This document shows, in pieces, positions 31,883 through 39,470 of a DNA stretch of 64,000 nucleotides. Position 1 is the first letter of the stretch. Each line of letters opens with the position of its first letter. The stretch is from Oxalobacter sp. (GTDB lineage: Bacteria > Pseudomonadota > Gammaproteobacteria > Burkholderiales > Burkholderiaceae_D). The notes under the pieces are model-generated. The model saw only the letters and a program-made list of their open reading frames with translations, made no database searches and had not been told where the DNA came from. A program made the position numbers and the translations under genes. The stretch lies in the NCBI GenBank assembly GCA_016291665.1, contig JAEEYE010000009.1:1-64000 (forward strand). Reading direction: 5' to 3'.

Positions 31883-32590
31883 CTACCGATGCCTGCCGCC
31901 TCTGTGCCCATTGCCATGGTGTCCACTGCCAGAGAACCCGCCATGGTGTCCATGGTTATGGTTACCACCAAACATCCCACCATGTGACCCCCCCCGATGT
32001 TCTCTGGACATCCCAGCGAAGTGGCCGCCAGAATCGTGGTGTCCGCCGCCGAAGATGCCTCCCCGCTGGCCGGAGTCGTGTCCCATTGGATTGCCCTCAT
32101 GATGGCGTTCGAAACCGCCGCTTTTCCTGCCTTCGCGTGAGGCTTCACCCATCCGCTCACGGCTGTAAGGACCACGGGCATCTGGCTTTCCCATCATGTC
32201 TTCGCGGCCATCCGGTCCGCCGTGGTGGCCACCCATGCTGCCATGTGGCTTGTCAGGGCGGCCAATCATGCTTCCGTGGTCATATGGTCCTCCCATACCA
32301 GGACGTGGATGTCCCATAGAACCGTGCGGAATGCCTGGATAACTGCGGTGGGGACCTGGAGGCCCATAGCCATATCCGCCTCTAGGTGGAGGCGGACCAT
32401 AGCTAGGGCGTGGTGGCGGAGGAGGATAGTCATAACCGTAGTCGTTGTAATTGCTACCTCCGTCTAATATGTCACTGATTGTTTCGATAACTTTGACAGT
32501 TTCAACGATTGTCCCTAGTACATCGCTTTGGGCATAAGTTGGGATATTGATGGCGAATGCGCCAAGTAGTGCGAGGGTTAGCTTTTTCAT
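31883..32590 (-). CDS. Secreted Gly/His/Pro-rich protein
   Basis: ATG 32590 follows GGAGACAC and starts a Sec signal peptide (MKKLTLALLGAFAINIPTYA). A short amphipathic helix region (GTIVETVKVIETISDIL) precedes a long Pro/Tyr/Gly segment and a Gly/His/Met-rich tail (GGNHNHGHHGGFSGSGHH). It resembles the 12754-13581 product in design. His- and Met-rich secreted tails often bind Ni, Zn or Cu, but that is inference. A minus-strand -10 TATAAT lies at 32667-32672. The gene heads a likely four-gene transcript. Confidence 0.7.
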   Translation of the reverse strand: MKKLTLALLGAFAINIPTYAQSDVLGTIVETVKVIETISDILDGGSNYNDYGYDYPPPPPRPSYGPPPPRGGYGYGPPGPHRSYPGIPHGSMGHPRPGMGGPYDHGSMIGRPDKPHGSMGGHHGGPDGREDMMGKPDARGPYSRERMGEASREGRKSGGFERHHEGNPMGHDSGQRGGIFGGGHHDSGGHFAGMSREHRGGSHGGMFGGNHNHGHHGGFSGSGHHGNGHRGGRHR

Positions 32591-32727
32591 AGTGTCTCCA
32601 CAAGCAAACCGAAGGAATTTGGGCACAGTAAAGGCATTGTCCCGTGAAGCGGCCTATCCATTTTCAATTATAGCGACTTGAGGTACAAAGGAACATGAAA
32701 TCTTACATAGTTTTCAAGCTGCTGAAA

Positions 32728-32754
32728 TAAAAACCCCGTACCTGCTGGTACGGG
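32728..32754 (-). terminator. Intrinsic terminator after the small His-rich gene
   Basis: On the minus strand CCCGTACC-AGCA-GGTACGGG forms a perfect 8-bp stem with a four-base loop, followed by GTTTTTATTT. It separates the transcript of 32790-33059 from the downstream His-rich/ArsD-like group. Confidence 0.85.
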
Positions 32755-32789
32755 ATACGAAGGAGAGTTCGTGGTTATCTGATTTTTAA

Positions 32790-33059
32790 TCAGTCCGAGA
32801 GGATGGCGGCTGCCGTGACAATGGCACTTCCTATGATGATGGCATCAGCTACGTGACTGCCATGGTAGTGTTCATGGACTACAACGCGGTGCCTTGGAGG
32901 AGGTGGCATATGCGGATGATGGCCATGGTGGTGTGGGCCAGGATGCCGCATTCCGTGGTGTGGATGTGGCTCATAGGGATGATGTGGCCTGCCAAAATCG
33001 TGGGCAAATGGGGCTGACATCACGGCCATGCCTAATAATGCTGCAATGAATTTTTTCAT
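32790..33059 (-). CDS. Small secreted His-rich protein
   Basis: ATG 33059 has GGAGGT four bases upstream. The 89-residue product has a signal peptide (MKKFIAALLGMAVMSAPFA), a segment in which about a third of residues are His with Pro (HHPYEPHPHHGMRHPGPHHH), and a hydrophobic C-terminal helix (ADAIIIGSAIVTAAAIL) that could insert in a membrane. The His content suggests transition-metal binding in the periplasm; no known metallochaperone domain is recognised. It is monocistronic, ended by the hairpin at 32728. Confidence 0.75.
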   Translation of the reverse strand: MKKFIAALLGMAVMSAPFAHDFGRPHHPYEPHPHHGMRHPGPHHHGHHPHMPPPPRHRVVVHEHYHGSHVADAIIIGSAIVTAAAILSD

Positions 33060-33342
33060 GATGACCTCCGTTCTTGTCTTTGTTCCCGTGGCCTTGATAT
33101 GCGTAGGGATTTTTTCCGTTGGAGTCATCTTACTGCCGTTAAAATGAACTACCTTGCACTGTTTCACTGTTTTACTCTTGTTACAGAAGTTTACTAAATT
33201 AGGGTGTAAAGGCCCTGTCCGTGGGGAATGTCAAAGAAACTAACAACTGGCGTAGGGCTGAAAGGTAATGGTTGCCAGCGCTGTGATGTTTTGGAATAGC
33301 GGTTATATAATGTGCTCACTGATCCAAATAATGGAGGAATTC

Positions 33343-33744
33343 ATGAGAAAGTATGTAGCCTGTGTGCTTCCTGCTATGGCATTGCTTTTAGTTGCCTGTA
33401 GTGGTTCTACCAAGGGTGATGGCGTTGTTAAGACGACACCTGAGGAAATCTTAAAGGCGTATCAATCAGGTGCTTCTGCCGGTGACAGGCAGTTCAAAGA
33501 CAAGGCAATCTTGGTAACAGGGACAGTCGGAGAAGTGGATACGGACGATAATGGTGTTCCATACCTGACGTTTGCTCTGGACAATGAAGTGTTACCAACG
33601 TTCAACTTCAAGAAAGAACAGGCTAAGGCGGTTGAGGGTCTCAAAGTAGGAGATAAGGTGACGTTGCAATGTGTTGGGGTGGGCGAGCTTGTCAGGACGC
33701 CGACCTTTAAGGATTGCGAAGTGGCTAAGACAGCAACACATTAA
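33343..33744 (+). CDS. OB-fold-like putative lipoprotein
   Basis: ATG 33343 follows GGAGGAATTC. The 133-residue product has a lipoprotein signal with lipobox LVAC (Cys19), then a domain with ILVTGTVGEVDTDDNGVPYL and VGDKVTLQCVGVGELVRTPTFKDC. This is the pattern of tRNA_anti-like OB-fold lipoproteins found in many bacteria. Two Cys near the end (QCVG, KDCE) may form a disulfide. Function unknown. A -10-like TATAAT lies about 35 bases upstream. Confidence 0.8.
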   Translation: MRKYVACVLPAMALLLVACSGSTKGDGVVKTTPEEILKAYQSGASAGDRQFKDKAILVTGTVGEVDTDDNGVPYLTFALDNEVLPTFNFKKEQAKAVEGLKVGDKVTLQCVGVGELVRTPTFKDCEVAKTATH

Positions 33745-34352
33745 CGTGCAAGAATCATTGCGTATGGGATGGGTGGATTTGCAACGGAACGCAGTCATCC
33801 ATCTGCTGTTGTCCTCACTGATGGGGGCAGTGCTGAACTGGACAACTGCAGAGTAGATTCCTGTCTGGGTAGGTACCGGACTTTCCCGGAAGTCAACCGA
33901 TTCACATGGTGTGACGGATAAAACTATCACAATGGGGCATGCATCGACTGCAGGTGTTACTCGCCACTGCCTGCTAGGCGTATGTCTCCAGCTATATGGC
34001 CAGGACAGCTTGATTGGTCTTTCAGGTTGACGACCTGTGGACAGTATTATATATGAGCAGGGTAAAAATGCTGTTGTTTTTCGCGACAATGTCCCCTTTT
34101 TCTAGAAATTTCTTTTTGAGTGCTTTTACTCTGTCCCTAAACGATTAAAAACTAAGCATTAATTGCGATAATGATACGTTTTAGAGCGATAGGATAGGTA
34201 TGTTTCAGGTAGGAAATTTGTTTGTACGATGTCTTGATGTAGGGAATCTCAGTTGAAAAGGGACGGAGTTGATTCCGTTTGGGTTTACCGTTCAGCGTAG
34301 TAAGCTTTGCTGTACTATCATTGGCAACTTGACACTTAAAGGGGGGGTAATT
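33745..34352. other. Gene-poor interval
   Basis: About 600 bases without a convincing gene. A 165-codon minus-strand frame (33592-34089) covers part of it, but it has no recognisable family, no clear ribosome site, and runs into the lipoprotein gene. No tRNA, tmRNA, RNase P or 6S signature is seen. At 34167-34176 GATAATGATA equals a Fur half-site. The last part, from about 34250, is the leader of the HD-hydrolase gene with AAGGGGGGG near its start. Confidence 0.5.
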
Positions 34353-34847
34353 ATGGCAGAATCCTTAACAGCATGGGTCAAGGAACAGTTTGAGGGGCGA
34401 GTAGATCATGCAGGGAAGCCTTATTACGGGCATTGTGATTTTGTTGCATCGCTTGCAAGCCAGTATGCTCGTGCATTGGGACTGACTGATGCAGACGTTG
34501 AGGTAATTTACAGAGCGGGACTATGCCATGATTTGCTGGAAGATACGCAGGTTACTGAGGAAGAGCTTTTGTCTAGGACATCGCCTATGGTGGTGCGGCT
34601 GGTTAAGGTATTGACGCACAAACAAGGCGATTCGTACGAAACGTACTTTACGCAGGCTTTGCAAGATCCTATGGCGGTTATTATCAAACTTGCTGATGCA
34701 ACCCACAATGCCATGGTGACGCGTTTTGATGAGGAAAGGCGTACGCCTGAATTACAGGCGGAATGTCTTAGGTATACAAAACGCGTACTGCGCTTGCAAG
34801 CGAAGGTGATGGAATACTATCCCTGCGCTATGACAATGTTGGAATAA
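34353..34847 (+). CDS. Small HD-domain hydrolase, SpoT/MESH1-like
   Basis: ATG 34353 follows a run of seven G at 5 bases. The 164-residue product is a single HD domain. It has GKPYYGH (residues 21-27), matching GEPYxxH of SpoT; H59-D60-L-L-E63-D64-T65, matching the (p)ppGpp hydrolase motif HDxxEDT; and KLADATHN with D115. There is no synthetase, TGS or ACT domain. This points to a small alarmone hydrolase or another nucleotide phosphohydrolase. The substrate is inferred only. The neighbours are lipoprotein genes and give no help. Confidence 0.8.
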   Translation: MAESLTAWVKEQFEGRVDHAGKPYYGHCDFVASLASQYARALGLTDADVEVIYRAGLCHDLLEDTQVTEEELLSRTSPMVVRLVKVLTHKQGDSYETYFTQALQDPMAVIIKLADATHNAMVTRFDEERRTPELQAECLRYTKRVLRLQAKVMEYYPCAMTMLE

Positions 34848-34957
34848 GTAGGAAGTCCACACCCGTTATACGCAATCCTTGGGTGGTTGCAGTTCCTTTC
34901 TTTGGTAGAATGCGCCTTGTCATTAATACCGCCTGTTGCTACGCCTTAGGCCGTGGC

Positions 34958-36025
34958 ATGGGTTTGTTTTCGTCTATGGCTATGGATTTTAGGAAGATTC
35001 CCCTTATTGCAGGTATTTCATTGCTGGCAGCTGTGCTTGTCGGTTGCGGAGAACAGAAAGAAACCGCGCTCAAGGCTGGTGCTCCTACGAAGTCGCTGAC
35101 ATCACAAGACCTGATGATTATTGGAGATAAGGTACTCAAGGATACTTATCAGAAATTTGATGTCAAAAGACGCTGTTGGGTAACGGAGAATGCTGACAAT
35201 GTCAGTTTCTGCATGAAACAGTCATCTATCAATGTTGTTAATGATGGCTCGGGACAGACAATTTACCTGTTGGCAACAGGTGGTGTGTTGCGTCGCCTAG
35301 ACAATGCGCCTGGCATTGCAGGTATGTTTGTGGTTAAGCCTGATGGTAGTGGATATCGAATCTTGGCGCAGTCAACCTATACGCAGACCGGTTTAAGCGG
35401 TAGTGTGCCGAATGGCAAGTTCCTGCAACTTGGGGCGTCGATTGGCGGTTGGGTGTTTACAGCACCTGAAATTGCGGGTAATCCTGACCGCACATGGCAT
35501 CTGTACGGTTTAGGCAATGAGACAGTCCAAGACTTCGGTATGTTGACTTTCCATTACCGTAAAGGGATGTTTGTCTTGCCAAAACGTTATGAAGTCAATA
35601 TAGATACGGATTCCGAAGATGCTAAGGCAGCTTACTATCCACTGCTGGTGACCATTGGTGGTTCCAAGGCAGGGAAAATCCAGGTTCAGAAAAAGTATGT
35701 CTTTACGTATGACACTAGTGTAGGGCAGTATGTGCCACCTAAAGATTGGCCTGTTGAAAGGAAACTAGCTGAGCCCTCATCTTCTGGTAACCAGTCGACG
35801 GCAGTGCAGCCCCAGTCATCAGATGAAGGGACGCCGGCTGAAGTGAAGCAGGGTGAACAGCAAACAGAAGCGCCAGTTGAAGTGAAAAAAGCAGTGGAGC
35901 CGAAACCGGTGAAAAAAATGGTTGAGAAAAAGCTGATTGAGGTCAGTAAACCGACTAAAAGGCCTGAAGAACCAAAAAAAGTGCCTGAACCAACTAAGAA
36001 GGCAGAAGCCGAAGGCGGCAAATAA
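34958..36025 (+). CDS. Lipoprotein with Lys/Pro-rich tail (paralogue of the next gene)
   Basis: The start is uncertain; ATG 34958, 34976 or 34982 all precede a lipoprotein signal ending LVGC (Cys30 from 34958). The body of about 230 residues shares with the next gene the order LxDLGxxVLKDTY-K-D-CW...CMK...YLLATG...GMFVVKP...FLQLG...GW...QYVPPKDWP. A C-terminal tail of about 90 residues is Ser/Gln-, then Lys/Pro/Glu-rich (KKVPEPTKKAEAEGGK). No known domain is recognised. Probably an envelope lipoprotein in tandem with its paralogue. Confidence 0.75.
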   Translation: MGLFSSMAMDFRKIPLIAGISLLAAVLVGCGEQKETALKAGAPTKSLTSQDLMIIGDKVLKDTYQKFDVKRRCWVTENADNVSFCMKQSSINVVNDGSGQTIYLLATGGVLRRLDNAPGIAGMFVVKPDGSGYRILAQSTYTQTGLSGSVPNGKFLQLGASIGGWVFTAPEIAGNPDRTWHLYGLGNETVQDFGMLTFHYRKGMFVLPKRYEVNIDTDSEDAKAAYYPLLVTIGGSKAGKIQVQKKYVFTYDTSVGQYVPPKDWPVERKLAEPSSSGNQSTAVQPQSSDEGTPAEVKQGEQQTEAPVEVKKAVEPKPVKKMVEKKLIEVSKPTKRPEEPKKVPEPTKKAEAEGGK

Positions 36026-36056
36026 GTTCGATTCGGGCGTAGGAGAATAAAAGAGT

Positions 36057-36866
36057 ATGAAAGCAAAACGTATCTTGGGATGGTGTGTTGTGCCGTTGGT
36101 GGCATTGGCTTTGTCCAGTTGTGGCCAAAAGGAGGAAAAAACCACTGAACCTAAGCCCCAGAAGGTTGCTAAATTATCCAAACAGGAGTTGTCAGACTTG
36201 GGTACCAGGGTCTTGAAAGATACCTACAAGAAGTACGATGGTAAGAAATCCTGTTGGGTTGTCCAGGGCAAGGATAAGGCCGACTATTGCATGAAAGTTG
36301 CATCTGTTGAGTCGGTGATGACTGAAGACGGTGAAAAGGTTTATCTGTTGGCTACTGGTGAAAAGGCAACTGAAGGCGAGAAAGACGCTGAAAACGGCAT
36401 TATTGGTATGTTTGCCGTTAAACCTGAAAATGGGGAATACAAAGTGATTGCACAGACCCAGACAGCGGAAATCAAAGGGCACGCAGCAGGCGGTGAATTC
36501 GTCCAGTTGGGCAAGAATGTCTATGGTTGGAAAATCGGTAAGAGTGAAACTGACCAAGGCCAGAATATTGCCGGGGTTTCGTTTTATGGCGTGCAGGACG
36601 ATCAGGTCAAGGATTTGGGTAGTGTCCAGACTGGGTATGACGATGCGGCTGCTGCAGAACCGGATGCCAAGGTCAATCGCGTGACCAGGCTGGAAGGAAA
36701 GGTTGAGGTTGATAAGACGAATGCGGATGCCGAACATTATCCATTGACGGTGACCGTGAGTGGTGAAATGGATGGGCAGAAACTTTCACCCCGGAAATAC
36801 GCCATCCAGTTCAGTTCGCAAAAGGGGCAGTACGTCCCGCCGAAGGATTACCCAATCGTTGATTAA
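36057..36866 (+). CDS. Lipoprotein, paralogue of the preceding gene
   Basis: The 269-residue product has a lipoprotein signal ending LSSC (Cys22). The body repeats the preceding protein's framework, including two conserved Cys (KSCWV and DYCMK), YLLATGEK, IGMFAVKPENGEY, FVQLGKNVYGWKIG and a terminal QYVPPKDYPIVD. It lacks the Lys/Pro tail. The genes lie 31 bases apart with GTAGGAGAAT before this ATG, so they are probably cotranscribed. The pair arose by tandem duplication; function unknown. Confidence 0.8.
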   Translation: MKAKRILGWCVVPLVALALSSCGQKEEKTTEPKPQKVAKLSKQELSDLGTRVLKDTYKKYDGKKSCWVVQGKDKADYCMKVASVESVMTEDGEKVYLLATGEKATEGEKDAENGIIGMFAVKPENGEYKVIAQTQTAEIKGHAAGGEFVQLGKNVYGWKIGKSETDQGQNIAGVSFYGVQDDQVKDLGSVQTGYDDAAAAEPDAKVNRVTRLEGKVEVDKTNADAEHYPLTVTVSGEMDGQKLSPRKYAIQFSSQKGQYVPPKDYPIVD

Positions 36867-36875
36867 ACCGGTGCA

Positions 36876-37868
36876 TCATGCCGGATCTTCGTTTGCTGGG
36901 GCTGTATCACCTTTTAGTCTTTCGCGTTGTTTGAGCCACAATTGGCTGGCATTGATGACGTTTTGCCAGATGACATAGGAGCCTGCACCAACTGCGGTAA
37001 TCGGTGTCATATAGGTGTGTGCCAGCCAGATGGCAAAGACGGTGTTCTTCTGACCGAGCGCTTGCCCGCCTGTGATACGTTGGTTCCAGCGTGCGCCAAT
37101 TACTTTGCCGATCCAAAACTGCAGACCGCAGACAGTCAGTGCTGCTAATGCAATCCAGATTTGTGAGAGCAGGTTTTCCTGTTCGTTGATGATAGTCGCA
37201 ATGACCTGTCCCATGAGGATTGTGATTGTTACAGCCCACAGGTAAAACGCTAGGTTTGGTAAGGCCATCATACGGCGGTGTAATGTGGGCGTGAAGCACT
37301 TGATAGCCATCGCCACAAAGAAGGGAAATATCAGTAAGGGGAAGACCTTCTGCAAGATGGTTAGTACTGCCATCCAGTAACTGATGTCATGGCCTGCAGG
37401 ATGGATGAGCGGGAAAAGAGCGGGCGCAGTTACCGCACAGCCGATGTTACTGACCATGGTGAAGGCTGTGAGGGAGGCAGCGCTGCCACCCAATTTCTCG
37501 GTGATGACTGCTGCGGCAGTTGCAGTTGGGGCAATGAAACAGATCATCGCTCCTTCAGCAATCCACACGTCAATGTCTTTGAGTGCATAAAAGACACCGA
37601 TAGCACCTAAAACTTGGACAGCCAGGAGTACCCAGTGCAAAGTGCTGATGCGGATATCTGTGGCTGATACACGGCAGAAGGTAATGGTTAGCATTGCAAA
37701 AATCAGCCAGGGTAGTAGCGGCGTGAGATGGATAAAGAAGGGATATCCAATAGCACCTGCCACCATGGCAATCGGCAGAGTCCAGTTTCTGAGTATTTGG
37801 GTGATGGTGGCTAGCATACGGTATGTACGGTTGATGATGGCTCTCCAAGCGGGTAGATGGTAAGTCAC
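36876..37868 (-). CDS. BASS-type (bile acid:sodium symporter-like) membrane transporter
   Basis: The 330-residue product has about nine or ten hydrophobic helices and the kind of motif seen in BASS/SBF-fold carriers (FIAPTATAAAVITEKLGG; GGQALGQKNTVFAIWLAHTY). The substrate cannot be told; the family carries organic anions such as pantoate, pyruvate and bile acids. The start could be the GTG at 37868 or ATG 37817, the latter beginning right before the first helix; neither has a strong ribosome site. It converges with the lipoprotein gene, 9 bases apart. Confidence 0.78.
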   Translation of the reverse strand: MTYHLPAWRAIINRTYRMLATITQILRNWTLPIAMVAGAIGYPFFIHLTPLLPWLIFAMLTITFCRVSATDIRISTLHWVLLAVQVLGAIGVFYALKDIDVWIAEGAMICFIAPTATAAAVITEKLGGSAASLTAFTMVSNIGCAVTAPALFPLIHPAGHDISYWMAVLTILQKVFPLLIFPFFVAMAIKCFTPTLHRRMMALPNLAFYLWAVTITILMGQVIATIINEQENLLSQIWIALAALTVCGLQFWIGKVIGARWNQRITGGQALGQKNTVFAIWLAHTYMTPITAVGAGSYVIWQNVINASQLWLKQRERLKGDTAPANEDPA

Positions 37869-38024
37869 AGCGTCTGTGATAGCAATGGTTGATGGGATGC
37901 GGGCTGTTTTTCAGGGCGCGGGTAGATGGTGTTTTGGTAGAATATGGCCATGGAATGAGTCCGGATTCTGTAGTGGTACGGACAATGTTGTTTATGGTTC
38001 AGTTAAAAATTTTTGTTTCGGTTT

Positions 38025-39431
38025 ATGTCTGATTTACAGCAAGCACCGGTATCAGGAGAAAAGCCGCTTGGCTTTGCCCAATTTGGGTTGTCTGAAGAAA
38101 TCCTTAAGGCATTGGCGGATTTGGGATACAAAAGACCGACCCCAATCCAGACCCAAGCTATTCCCCTTGTCCTTGAAGGGAAAGATGTCATGGGCGCTGC
38201 CCAGACAGGGACAGGGAAGACTGCGGGGTATTCTTTGCCAGTCCTCCAGAAACTCCTTTATTTTGCCAACAACAGTGTGTCGCCTGCGCGCCATCCCGTT
38301 CGCATGCTTGTACTTGTGCCGACTCGGGAGTTGGCAGACCAGGTCTTTGAAGACATCAAGCGTTACGCCAAATATACAACGCTGAGAATTGCTGTTGTTT
38401 TCGGCGGAGTTGATATGTCAACACAGGCTGGTGCGTTGCGTGCGGGCTGTGAAGTACTGATTGCAACGCCTGGTCGGTTGTTGGATCATGTCCAGCAGCG
38501 CAATGTGAGCCTGAGCCAGACGCAGGTATTGGTTTTAGATGAGGCAGATCGCATGTTGGATATGGGGTTCCTGCCTGATTTGCAACGCATTGTGAACTTG
38601 CTTCCGAAGCAGCGCCAGAACCTGCTCTTTTCTGCGACGTTTACCGAAGAAATTCGTAGGTTAGCCTCGAAGTTCTTGGTGTCGCCCGTATCCATTGAAG
38701 TTGCCCGCAAAAATGCGGTAGCAGATACGGTCAAACAAATCATCTACCATGTGGAAGATGAACAAAAGGGTGCTTTTGTTGAATATCTCTTGAAGAACCA
38801 TCCAGGTGAACAGACGCTGATTTTTACCAATACCAAGTTGGGCGCTTCGCGTTTGGCACGTTGGCTGGAACGTAAAGGCATTAAAGCGGCTGCCATTCAT
38901 GGCGATAGGACACAGCAAGAACGTATGGCGGTGCTGGAGTCCTTCAAGAATGCCGATGTGAATGTCTTGGTTGCGACTGATGTAGCTGCGCGTGGGCTTC
39001 ATATTGAAGATCTGCCGTTTGTTATTAATTTTGAGTTGCCTTATGTGGCAGAAGATTACGTCCACCGTATTGGCAGGACGGGGCGCGCAGGTTCGCGTGG
39101 CACAGCAGTCTCACTTTATGCCGACAAGGACGTGAAACTCTTAGTGGATATTGAAAAATTAATCCATAAGAAGCTTACACCGACCGTACCTGAGGGTTTC
39201 AATCCTCGTGAATATGCCGTTAAAGCTGGTAAGGCTGGACGCTATGAACGGCCTGAGTTGGGACCTTACCATTCCGTTGGGATGAAGAAGAAAAAATCTC
39301 AAGATCCATGGTTTGATAAGCCTTATGAACCTGAGACGGCACCAGAAAACCAGAAACCAGAGCCTGTTACAAAGGCAAAACCGAAACCGTTAGCATTCTT
39401 ATTGGGCGGAGGCCCGAAGAAAACAGACTGA
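38025..39431 (+). CDS. rhlE: DEAD-box RNA helicase RhlE
   Basis: ATP-dependent RNA helicase acting in ribosome assembly or RNA decay. ATG 38025 is preferred to the upstream TTG. Motifs in order: GYKRPTPIQTQAIP (Q motif), AQTGTGKT (I), PTRELA (Ia), TPGRLLDH (Ib), DEAD (II), SAT (III), VATDVAARGLHIEDLP (V) and HRIGRTGRAG (VI). A Lys/Pro-rich tail follows. The 468-residue length is usual for RhlE. It precedes dnaE by 39 bases. Confidence 0.93.
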   Translation: MSDLQQAPVSGEKPLGFAQFGLSEEILKALADLGYKRPTPIQTQAIPLVLEGKDVMGAAQTGTGKTAGYSLPVLQKLLYFANNSVSPARHPVRMLVLVPTRELADQVFEDIKRYAKYTTLRIAVVFGGVDMSTQAGALRAGCEVLIATPGRLLDHVQQRNVSLSQTQVLVLDEADRMLDMGFLPDLQRIVNLLPKQRQNLLFSATFTEEIRRLASKFLVSPVSIEVARKNAVADTVKQIIYHVEDEQKGAFVEYLLKNHPGEQTLIFTNTKLGASRLARWLERKGIKAAAIHGDRTQQERMAVLESFKNADVNVLVATDVAARGLHIEDLPFVINFELPYVAEDYVHRIGRTGRAGSRGTAVSLYADKDVKLLVDIEKLIHKKLTPTVPEGFNPREYAVKAGKAGRYERPELGPYHSVGMKKKKSQDPWFDKPYEPETAPENQKPEPVTKAKPKPLAFLLGGGPKKTD

Positions 39432-39470
39432 CGGGCGCCTGTCGTTGTTCTAAAGACAATAGGAAAATCA

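Noticed and set aside
31876-32319. Plus-strand frame of 147 codons
   Set aside because: Antisense to the Gly/His-rich secreted gene, with no recognisable product or start context.
33592-34089. Minus-strand frame of 165 codons
   Set aside because: It runs into the lipoprotein gene, has no recognisable family and no ribosome site. Kept only as part of the gene-poor interval.
34167-34185. Complete Fur box before the HD-hydrolase gene
   Set aside because: Only the GATAATGATA half matches; the other half is poor, so it is mentioned only as a half-site.
33745-34352. tmRNA, RNase P or 6S RNA
   Set aside because: None of the conserved segments of these RNAs could be found by eye in the interval.
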